A DNA stretch of 7,579 bases from an uncultured Chlamydiae bacterium. GTDB taxonomy: Bacteria; Chlamydiota; Chlamydiia; Chlamydiales; Rhabdochlamydiaceae. Under the pieces are notes generated by a model, which was not told where the DNA came from, made no database searches, and saw only the letters and a program-made list of their open reading frames with translations. The position numbers were made by a program, and so were the translations under genes. How positions within the stretch are numbered: position 1 is the first letter of the stretch; each line of letters starts with the position of its first letter. The stretch covers positions 1 to 7,579 of the forward strand of contig CAMFJP010000065.1 in NCBI GenBank assembly GCA_945957075.1, written 5' to 3'. Below, one piece after another: positions 1 through 5,547 of the stretch.

Positions 1-9
1 GTATAAACG

Positions 10-15
10 TATAAT
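10..15 (+). promoter_or_regulatory. possible -10 box upstream of rpsM
   Basis: TATAAT occurs 43 bases before the rpsM start and matches the bacterial -10 consensus exactly. Any -35 element would lie outside the window. In chlamydiae this position is normally the secY-rpsM junction inside a long operon, so the motif may be chance in AT-rich sequence. The first 57 bases contain no recognisable gene. One frame would end at a TAG at 20-22 and could be the tail of secY, but too little is present to say. Confidence 0.2.
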
Positions 16-57
16 CTGCTAGTTTTTACGTTGTTTTGCAAAAGAGGATAGAAGGAA

Positions 58-426
58 ATGGCAAGGGTGATTGGGATAGATATCCCTGACAACAAGCGTT
101 TAGAAGTGAGCCTGACATACATTTATGGCGTAGGACGTGCGCTTTCTAATGAGGTTTTAAATAAATTGGGATTAGATCCTAATATGAAAGCTCATAAACT
201 TACAGAAAGCGATATTGCAAAACTCAATGCAATACTCCAATCAGAATATGTTGTTGAGGGAGATTTGCGTCGGCAGATTCAGGGAAATATTAAAAGGTTG
301 ATTAGCATTCATTCCTATCGTGGAATGAGACATCGCCTGGGGCTTCCAGTTAGAGGACAGCGTACGCGTTCGAATTCTCGTACTCGTAAAGGAAAGCGTA
401 AAACAGTTGCCAACAAGAAAAAGTAA
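58..426 (+). CDS. rpsM: 30S ribosomal protein S13
   Basis: S13 sits in the head of the small ribosomal subunit, where it contacts 16S rRNA, forms bridges to the large subunit and touches P-site tRNA. The 122-residue product has the usual family length. The N-terminal block (MARVIGIDIP) and the helix-two-turn-helix region with YIYGVGRA at about 22-29 are present. So is the C-terminal signature from about 86 to 112 (SYRGMRHRLGLPVRGQRT, then a TRKGKRK tail). It resembles chlamydial S13 as I remember it, particularly in the lysine-rich end. The ATG follows a purine-rich AGAAGGAA ribosome binding site. The rpsK start lies 16 bases after the stop, consistent with cotranscription. Confidence 0.97.
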   Translation: MARVIGIDIPDNKRLEVSLTYIYGVGRALSNEVLNKLGLDPNMKAHKLTESDIAKLNAILQSEYVVEGDLRRQIQGNIKRLISIHSYRGMRHRLGLPVRGQRTRSNSRTRKGKRKTVANKKK

Positions 427-442
427 TCTAAGGAGTTGAGGT

Positions 443-862
443 TTGGCTAAGCAAGAACTACAAAAGGGCGCCGTAAAGAAGGTGGGAGCTCGCGTTAGAA
501 AAAAAGTACAGCGCAATGTGCCAAGTGGCATCGTTCATGTACGTGCAACCTTCAATAATACTATCGTTGCGATCACAGATCTTGCAGGAAATGTGATTTC
601 CTGGGCTTCTGCAGGGAAAGTTAACTTCTCAGGTTCTCGTAAGTCCTCTGCGTTTGCTGCAACAGTTGCAGCTCAGGATGCTGCGAAAGTAGCCATGGCA
701 TCTGGGATGCGCGAAGTAGAAGTAAATCTAAATGGTCCTGGCGCAGGAAGAGAGTCGGCTGTTAGAGGATTGCAGAGTGCAGGTCTTCTGATTACACTTA
801 TTCGTGATAAGACGCCAGTGCCTCATAATGGATGCAGAGCGCGTAAAAGACGGCGCGTGTAA
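443..862 (+). CDS. rpsK: 30S ribosomal protein S11
   Basis: S11 lies on the platform of the small subunit near the mRNA exit and E site, bound to 16S rRNA. The 139-residue product carries family blocks in order: VHVRATFNNTIVAITD (about 31-46), the WASAGKVNFSGSRKSS segment, GPGAGRESAVRGL near 98-110, and the basic end with DKTPVPHNGCRARKRRRV. It is a little longer than E. coli S11 because of a basic N-terminal extension. Translation appears to start at TTG (443-445): AAGGAG at 430-435 is ideally spaced, and the next codons give a typical AKQ start. No ATG lies nearby in this frame. It sits between rpsM and rpoA, with 25 bases to rpoA. Confidence 0.96.
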   Translation: MAKQELQKGAVKKVGARVRKKVQRNVPSGIVHVRATFNNTIVAITDLAGNVISWASAGKVNFSGSRKSSAFAATVAAQDAAKVAMASGMREVEVNLNGPGAGRESAVRGLQSAGLLITLIRDKTPVPHNGCRARKRRRV

Positions 863-887
863 CGCTTTATCATAGGAGAGATAGATC

Positions 888-1988
888 ATGGCAGTAAGGT
901 ATGGCAAGTTTGAATTGCCAGAAAAGATAAAGCTCGATGAAGGAAGCCGCAAAGCGCACTATGCACGGTTTATAGCGGAACCTTTTGAGAGAGGATTTGG
1001 TCATACAGTAGGTAATTCTCTGAGGAGAATTATGTTGACCTCTATGGAGGCGCCCGCGATTGTTTCTGTGCGGATCGAAGGAATATCGCACGAGTACATG
1101 GCGGTAGAGGGCATTATTGAAGATATGACCCACATTATTTTGAATTTAAAAGGTGCGTTGCTTCGTAAGTTGCCTTTAGATGATGAAGCGCGCTCTAGAG
1201 AGCCCAAAACGCTAACAACTCATTTGGATATTACAGCAGATCAAATAGAAAAAAATGGCGGACAATACAGGGTTACATTAAAAGATCTCATTATGGTTTC
1301 TGACTTTGAAGTTGTGAATCCAGAAATGACTATTTTTACAGTGACAAAGCCTATGACGCGTAGAGTTGAGTTGCGTGTTGCGATTGGAAGAGGGTATGTG
1401 CCTTCAGAAAGACACGTGATTGCGGATAAGGGTGTTGATGAGATTGTTATCGACAGCGCATTTTCTCCTATTCGTTTGGTTAATTATTATGTAGAAAATA
1501 CCCGTGTTGGACAAGATACCGACTATGACAGATTGGTACTTGAAGTCACAACCGATGGTCGTATTGCTCCAGAAGAGGCTCTTGCTTTTGCAACGCATAT
1601 TGGGATGCTCCATTTTCGTGTATTCGAAAATCTAGACCATGTTAGAGCTCATATGCTTTCTTTTGATCAGGACCAAGAAGAATCGAATGCAGATAGAGAA
1701 GTTTTGATGGCAAAATTGGCTCTTAAAGTTGGAGATATTGAGCTTTCTGTCCGCTCTACCAATTGCCTTGGGGGCGCTGGTATTGGAACTATCGCTGAAC
1801 TTGTGATCATGCCTGAATCGGAAATGCTGAAGTTTAGAAATTTTGGAAGAAAATCTCTTAATGAAATTAATGCTAAGCTCAAAGAAATGGGTTTACACCT
1901 TGGAATGGACCTTGCAAGACTTGGCATCACAAGAGAGAATGTAAAGACAGTTATCGAAGAATATGATCGTGCAAGAGGGAAGGAGTGA
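888..1988 (+). CDS. rpoA: DNA-directed RNA polymerase subunit alpha
   Basis: Alpha dimerises through its N-terminal domain to nucleate core polymerase assembly, and its C-terminal domain binds UP-element DNA and activators. The 366 residues include the conserved EPFERGFGHTVGNSLRRIML at about 31-50, HEY at 68-70 and LNLKG at 85-89. A charged linker lies at about 258-272. The C-terminal domain follows, with SVRSTNCLG at 287-294 and NFGRKSLNEI at 318-327. The residues equivalent to E. coli R265, N268, C269, G296, K298 and S299 are kept, so minor-groove UP-element binding is probably intact. AGGAG at 874-878 sets the ATG. The rplQ start is one base past the rpoA stop, implying translational coupling. 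Confidence 0.98.
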   Translation: MAVRYGKFELPEKIKLDEGSRKAHYARFIAEPFERGFGHTVGNSLRRIMLTSMEAPAIVSVRIEGISHEYMAVEGIIEDMTHIILNLKGALLRKLPLDDEARSREPKTLTTHLDITADQIEKNGGQYRVTLKDLIMVSDFEVVNPEMTIFTVTKPMTRRVELRVAIGRGYVPSERHVIADKGVDEIVIDSAFSPIRLVNYYVENTRVGQDTDYDRLVLEVTTDGRIAPEEALAFATHIGMLHFRVFENLDHVRAHMLSFDQDQEESNADREVLMAKLALKVGDIELSVRSTNCLGGAGIGTIAELVIMPESEMLKFRNFGRKSLNEINAKLKEMGLHLGMDLARLGITRENVKTVIEEYDRARGKE

Positions 1989-1989
1989 G

Positions 1990-2412
1990 ATGAGACACAG
2001 AAAACACACCTTTAAAATAGGGCGTACGGCTTCGCATCGTCGTTGTATGTTGGCGAATATGCTTAAGTCCCTTGTGGATGAGGGTAGATTGGAAACGAGC
2101 ATAACTAAGGCAAAAGAGTTAAGAAGACATGCGGATCGTTTGATTACTCTTGCGAAGGAAAATACGCTTGCAAGTAGAAGAAGAGCAATTGCAGAGATGA
2201 TGATTACTTATAACACCTTATCTCCTAAAGAGGCTCGTGATGTAAAGGCCGGTAATCTTAGTGCTTATAATGCAGATCGTCGCGTGATTGGCAAACTGTT
2301 TGGTGAGCTGGCTACGCGTTTTGCAGAAAGGCAAGGCGGGTTTACACGGATACTGAAAACCGGAAGGCGCGTCGGAGACAACGCTCCTATGTGTATTATT
2401 GAATATATCTAG
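1990..2412 (+). CDS. rplQ: 50S ribosomal protein L17
   Basis: L17 is a large-subunit protein near the base of the subunit, bound to 23S rRNA. The 140-residue product starts MRHRKHTFKIGRT and continues with HRRCMLANMLKSL at about 20-32. TKAKELRRHADRLITLAK spans about 46-63, and the end contains GGFTRILKTGRRVGDNAPMCIIEYI. The extra C-terminal length relative to E. coli (127 residues) fits chlamydial L17. A longer in-frame start at 1963 lies inside rpoA and would add nine unrelated residues. The ATG at 1990 is preferred because it has GGAAGGAG just upstream and gives the family N terminus. It is coupled to rpoA; gap follows after 20 bases. Confidence 0.97.
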   Translation: MRHRKHTFKIGRTASHRRCMLANMLKSLVDEGRLETSITKAKELRRHADRLITLAKENTLASRRRAIAEMMITYNTLSPKEARDVKAGNLSAYNADRRVIGKLFGELATRFAERQGGFTRILKTGRRVGDNAPMCIIEYI

Positions 2413-2432
2413 TCTAAACATCGGGAGTCCCT

Positions 2433-3344
2433 ATGACTGTGAAAATTGCTATTAATGGTTTTGGAAGGATTGGCAGACTTGTTTTTCGTATTATAGCCGA
2501 GCAGCATCAAGATATTGAAATTGTCGCAATTAACGACCTTGTCCCGGCTGATAATCTTGCTTACCTTTTAAGGCATGATTCCGTACATAGATCTCCCAAA
2601 ACATTGAAAGTTGAAGCGAAAGACGATGCTATTGTTGTGAATGGGCGTAAGACGCGCGTGGTGTCCGAAAGAGACCCTTCTCGTCTTCCTTGGAAAGAAT
2701 TAGGGGTTGACTATGTAATTGAGTCTACTGGCCTATTTACACAGCTTGAAGACGCTAGACGGCATATTGACGCAGGGGCAAAGCATGTTGTCATTACAGC
2801 CCCAGCAAAGGGCGATGTGCCGACTTTTGTCATGGGCGTCAATCATACATCGTTTGATCCCAAACAACATCATGTTGTTTCAAATGCCTCGTGCACAACA
2901 AATTGTCTCGCACCTCTTACAAAAATTCTTTTAGATAATTTTGGCATTGAAGAGGGGTTGATGACAACTGTGCATGCATTGACAGCTACGCAACCTAGCG
3001 TGGATGGCCCTTCAAAGAAAGATTGGAGAGGAGGAAGGGCAGCTAGTATGAATATTATTCCAGCATCGACTGGAGCTGCAAAAGCTGTGGGTCTTTGTCT
3101 TCCTGCAGTACAGGGAAAATTAACCGGGATGGCTTTTCGTGTTCCTACCGCTGACGTTTCTGTTGTAGATTTGACAGTCCGTCTTTCTAGGGATACTAGC
3201 TATGAAGAAATATGTGCCTGTGTACATAAAGCTGCTTTAGGCGATATGAAAGGCATTGTTCTTTTTACCGATGAAGAGGTTGTTTCTTCAGATTTTATAG
3301 GAAATCCAGCTTCCTGTATTTTTGATAAAGGCGCTGGGCGTTAA
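2433..3344 (+). CDS. gap: glyceraldehyde-3-phosphate dehydrogenase, frameshifted near its 3' end
   Basis: GAPDH oxidises glyceraldehyde-3-phosphate to 1,3-bisphosphoglycerate with NAD+ in cytosolic glycolysis. The NAD-binding GFGRIGR motif is at residues 9-15, and INDL at 33-36 lies in the cofactor-specificity region. The active site SNASCTTNC has the nucleophile at Cys154, with His181 in TTVHALTATQ. The phosphate-site blocks PSKKDWRGGR (193-202) and PASTGAAKAVG (210-220) are present. The frame ends at TAA (3342-3344) after 303 residues, although GAPDH is normally about 335. The missing end is encoded in another frame at 3338-3442. As written, the enzyme lacks the C-terminal segment whose conserved Asn contacts nicotinamide, so it would probably be inactive. 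GGGAG at 2423-2427 precedes the ATG. Position after rplQ is typical of chlamydiae. The break may be a recent mutation or an assembly error. Confidence 0.93.
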   Translation: MTVKIAINGFGRIGRLVFRIIAEQHQDIEIVAINDLVPADNLAYLLRHDSVHRSPKTLKVEAKDDAIVVNGRKTRVVSERDPSRLPWKELGVDYVIESTGLFTQLEDARRHIDAGAKHVVITAPAKGDVPTFVMGVNHTSFDPKQHHVVSNASCTTNCLAPLTKILLDNFGIEEGLMTTVHALTATQPSVDGPSKKDWRGGRAASMNIIPASTGAAKAVGLCLPAVQGKLTGMAFRVPTADVSVVDLTVRLSRDTSYEEICACVHKAALGDMKGIVLFTDEEVVSSDFIGNPASCIFDKGAGR

Positions 3345-3442
3345 ATAAACGTTTTTATAAACTAGTGGCTTGGTATGACAATGAGTGGGGGTATTCCCAC
3401 CGCGTTGTAGATCTTCTCAAGTACATGGCATCTTGCCAATAA
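3338..3442 (+). pseudogene. gap: displaced C-terminal end of GAPDH
   Basis: Reading from GCG at 3338 gives ALNKRFYKLVAWYDNEWGYS and then HRVVDLLKYMASCQ before TAA at 3440-3442. This is the universal GAPDH C terminus, including the WYDNEWGYS motif. Upstream, the first frame reads FDKGAG, where families such as human and chlamydial GAPDH read AGIALN. The junction therefore lacks one codon (Ile or similar) plus one base, a net loss of four bases near 3336-3340. Joined, the two parts give about 337 residues, the normal length. No independent start or ribosome binding site suggests that this piece is translated alone. Confidence 0.9.
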
Positions 3443-3457
3443 ATAGGAATTGACACC

Positions 3458-4207
3458 GTGCATTTTACACGAGAGCCCATCATAGAGACCATTATTACCC
3501 CTAAAGAGGGTTACCGCCTTATTGTACGCAGTAGCCGTGGTGGAGGAAGCCCTGAAGAATTTTCAGTCGATGCTGTTGAAGTTGTTTCTTTTGGACATTC
3601 TTTTTTCTTCCGTTCTTTAGAAAAACCAAAAAGCTTTCTTGTGCCTGTTAGTGATTACGAGGTAGTAGAGGTTAAAGAGGCACGTGTTGTATTAAAGAAT
3701 GTTAGTGTAGATAAAGCGATTAAAATTGGTGGTGGAAAAGAGCCCCCCCCTAAACCGATTAAAGAGCCTGTAGAGGTTGAAGAGGAGACCGCAGTAGCTG
3801 AATCTACTCCTGCAGCCCATGAGCCAAGAGAGGGTAAGAAAAGAGATCGGCACCGTAGACGTAGACGCCGTGGTGGAGACGAAAGACAACCAGCTGTAGA
3901 AGAGACAGAGGGATCAGCTGAGGCCCCAGCGCCCGTTCTTCCTCCCGTATTTACCTCGCTAATTCCCCCACCGGCAACCCTAATATCACAAACGCTAAGC
4001 CGTTATAAGGAAAAAGAGACGGAAAATAAGCAACCAGAGCTAGTAGAGGCGCCACCATCACAGGCTTCGCAAGAAGAGACTCCTTCTGAACCGCCTCCTG
4101 TGCAAGTTTCTTCTCAAGAAGGTGAAGGGGAAAGCAAATATATGCACCGTCTATTTTCTGAAGTAGCTCCATTTACTTATTCGGAGGATACGCATTTTTT
4201 AATCTAG
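3458..4207 (+). CDS. conserved chlamydia-type hypothetical protein with basic, Pro/Glu-rich tail
   Basis: Function is unknown. I read it as the conserved hypothetical gene that follows gapA in Chlamydia (CT504 position), from memory. Residues 1 to about 92 look folded, with beta-rich alternation (VDAVEVVSFG, FFFRSLEKPKSFLVPVSDYEVVEVKEARVVLK split across strands). Residues 93-226 are low-complexity and probably disordered: a GGGKEPPPKP hinge, an acidic stretch, an Arg/Lys block at 127-138 (KKRDRHRRRRRR), then Pro/Glu/Gln-rich sequence. The Arg block could bind nucleic acid, but that is only suggested by composition. No signal peptide or membrane segment is visible. Translation starts at GTG, with AGGA at 3445-3448 and only 15 bases after the gap end, so it is probably cotranscribed. 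A C8 run at 3743-3750 lies at the hinge. The frame stays open for 35 codons after the TAG stop, so the true C terminus may be longer. Confidence 0.75.
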   Translation: MHFTREPIIETIITPKEGYRLIVRSSRGGGSPEEFSVDAVEVVSFGHSFFFRSLEKPKSFLVPVSDYEVVEVKEARVVLKNVSVDKAIKIGGGKEPPPKPIKEPVEVEEETAVAESTPAAHEPREGKKRDRHRRRRRRGGDERQPAVEETEGSAEAPAPVLPPVFTSLIPPPATLISQTLSRYKEKETENKQPELVEAPPSQASQEETPSEPPPVQVSSQEGEGESKYMHRLFSEVAPFTYSEDTHFLI

Positions 4208-4315
4208 TTATACATAAATCAGTTCAAAAATAGAGCATTTGCCCTAACCGGTGTCGCAGTTTCTAGTAGAAAAGCAGCGCTGAAGCAGCTCAATCTGAAT
4301 GCGAATGTCCGGTAA
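4208..4315 (+). other. open in-frame continuation after the TAG stop (possible lost C terminus)
   Basis: Immediately after TAG (4205-4207) the same frame runs 35 codons to TAA (4313-4315). The peptide looks protein-like: aromatic and basic residues (LYINQFKNRAF), then LTGVAVSSRKAALKQLNLNA. A single CAG-to-TAG change would explain the interruption and give a product of about 285 residues. The stretch is also richer in G and C than ordinary spacer DNA. The alternative is a non-coding structured region, since nested inverted repeats occupy 4247-4313. I cannot decide between these from one sequence. Confidence 0.35.
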
Positions 4316-4356
4316 AGATAAAAAACCAATTTTTGAATTTATTTGCGTATGTCCCT

Positions 4357-4439
<83 letters not shown>

Positions 4440-4445
4440 TCTTAT

Positions 4446-4505
4446 AAAAGACCTCTCAAATGATATAACTTAACATGTTAAGTTATATCATTTGAGAGGT
4501 CTTTT
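4446..4505 (+). terminator. 60-bp perfect palindrome, probable terminator after tRNA-Leu
   Basis: Every base from 4446 to 4475 is the complement of its mirror partner from 4505 to 4476, with no spacer. The left arm starts AAAAGACCTCTCAAATGATA and the centre is TTAACATGTTAA. As RNA this gives a stem of up to 28 bp with a CAUG loop, ending in UCUUUU. That fits an intrinsic terminator for the tRNA transcript and, by symmetry, would work on either strand. The U tract is short and the stem is far longer than most terminators. It could also be a remnant made of inverted terminal repeats. It separates tRNA-Leu from the next gene, which has its own promoter-like site. Confidence 0.7.
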
Positions 4506-4513
4506 GATGACCG

Positions 4514-4542
4514 TTGCATTTTTACTTTCTCTGCTATAAAAT
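4514..4542 (+). promoter_or_regulatory. candidate promoter of the NlpC/P60 gene
   Basis: TTGCAT (4514-4519) and TAAAAT (4537-4542) are 17 bases apart; an overlapping TATAAA lies at 4535-4540. The placement is right: just after the palindrome and about 30 bases before the ATG at 4575. The -35 match is weak (TTG only) and the -10 is acceptable, so this is a moderate call based on position as much as sequence. Confidence 0.45.
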
Positions 4543-4574
4543 CCATCCTTTACTTTTTGAAAGGAGACAACCCC

Positions 4575-5447
4575 ATGCATCGTATTTTATTGCTTTTAGC
4601 AGGGATTTTTTTAAATTTTCCTGGACTTCTTATAGGTGAACTTATCAACCGTCCTGTCGTGAATATCTATCTTCAGCCAGAAGAAGATACGGAAATAGAC
4701 TCTCAAGCTATTTACGGAAGTGTTGTGGAAATTATAGACCATGTGAGCGATTGGTCTAAGATTAGAACTGTAGATGGAGTAGAAGGGTGGGTGTTGTCCT
4801 CTCAGCTCGTAACTAACCTATCCTATGAAAACAGCGATCATCTAAGACCTATCAAGAGTCTTTTTGCTTGTATTTATCGTGTAACCGATACAACTCCCTA
4901 CCCGCCTCTTCTCACGATTCCTTATGGTTCTAGAGTGAAATTAGATGAAACAGTTGATACAGGTGAGCGATGGGTCTCTATGGAACTCCTGTCTGGCGAA
5001 AAAGTTTGGATTCAAAGAGGTGATGTTGATTTTTCTCCTCAATTTAAAACTTTGGAAGAAGTGCTTAGCTTCAGCAAAAAGTTTTTAGGACTTCCCTACA
5101 CTTGGGGAGGAACCTCTTCTTATGGATTTGATTGCTCTGGTTTTATGCAAATGCTCTTTAGAGAAATGGGTCTCCAACTTCCTCGCAATTCTCGTGATCA
5201 GGCCGGGTGTGGTCTCTTTACTCCCGTTACACAAGAAGACCTGCAGCCGGGTGACCTTGTTTTCTTTGGAAAAACAAGAATTACCCATGTCGGCTTGTAC
5301 CTTGGCAACGATGAATTTATTCATTCTGGCGTGACAGAACTTCCTATGGTGATGATCAGCAATATTAAGAGTGGGAAGTATAACTTTCAGGCAGCAAGAA
5401 GAATTGATCCTCTCATGGTAGAAGCGTACCGAATGAATTTTCGTTAA
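4575..5447 (+). CDS. exported SH3-domain NlpC/P60 peptidase (peptidoglycan hydrolase)
   Basis: NlpC/P60 enzymes are cysteine peptidases that cut within peptidoglycan stem peptides. Residues 1-22 (MHRILLLLAGIFLNFPGLLI core) look like a signal peptide, so the protein probably acts outside the inner membrane. Two SH3-like segments follow, at about 27-80 (with WSKIRTVDGVEGWV) and 95-150, a typical cell-wall-binding arrangement. The catalytic domain spans about 160-280. Cys187 in DCSGF is the nucleophile, His238 in THVGLYLG the base and His250 in FIHSG the third residue, and YTWGGTS precedes the Cys. All key residues are present, so activity is expected. The 290-residue ATG at 4575 is chosen over an in-frame ATG at 4557. 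AGGAG at 4562-4566 serves 4575, and the longer form would put charged residues before the signal. Chlamydiae carry such an enzyme for recycling their limited peptidoglycan; whether this is the orthologue is inferred. Confidence 0.92.
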   Translation: MHRILLLLAGIFLNFPGLLIGELINRPVVNIYLQPEEDTEIDSQAIYGSVVEIIDHVSDWSKIRTVDGVEGWVLSSQLVTNLSYENSDHLRPIKSLFACIYRVTDTTPYPPLLTIPYGSRVKLDETVDTGERWVSMELLSGEKVWIQRGDVDFSPQFKTLEEVLSFSKKFLGLPYTWGGTSSYGFDCSGFMQMLFREMGLQLPRNSRDQAGCGLFTPVTQEDLQPGDLVFFGKTRITHVGLYLGNDEFIHSGVTELPMVMISNIKSGKYNFQAARRIDPLMVEAYRMNFR

Positions 5448-5453
5448 ACAACA

Positions 5454-5539
5454 ATAGACCTCTTGCGCAATACCAAATACGGAAAATAAATGCATATTTG
5501 GGCGCGTCAAAGCTGCTCAAATGTGAAGGTATTGTCTAT
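5454..5539. repeat. 86-nt imperfect inverted repeat between convergent genes
   Basis: Nested complementary arms are ATAGAC (5454-5459) with GTCTAT (5534-5539), AATACC (5469-5474) with GGTATT (5528-5533), and CATATTTG (5493-5500) with CAAATGTG (5518-5525, one wobble). The first two arms are adjacent on the right, but a 9-base insert (CTCTTGCGC) splits them on the left. The repeat fills the space between the NlpC/P60 stop and the folC stop, so it may act as a bidirectional terminator, although it has no strong T tract. The left end shares AGACCTCT with the 60-bp palindrome at 4446-4505, which leaves open a degraded miniature element. Confidence 0.5.
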
Positions 5540-5547
5540 GTTTAGTA

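Noticed and set aside
1963..1989. Longer L17 start inside rpoA
   Set aside because: The nine extra residues do not match the family, while the ATG at 1990 has a good ribosome binding site and the usual MRHRK start.
2719..2934. Second plus-strand frame within gap
   Set aside because: It overlaps the GAPDH active-site coding region in another frame and has no supporting motif or ribosome binding site.
3336..3344. Programmed frameshift in gap
   Set aside because: There is no typical slippery heptamer with a downstream stimulator, and the join also lacks a conserved codon, so a deletion or consensus error is more likely.
5085..5510. 141-codon minus-strand open frame over the NlpC/P60 gene
   Set aside because: It is antisense to the well-supported catalytic domain and its translation resembles no recognisable protein.
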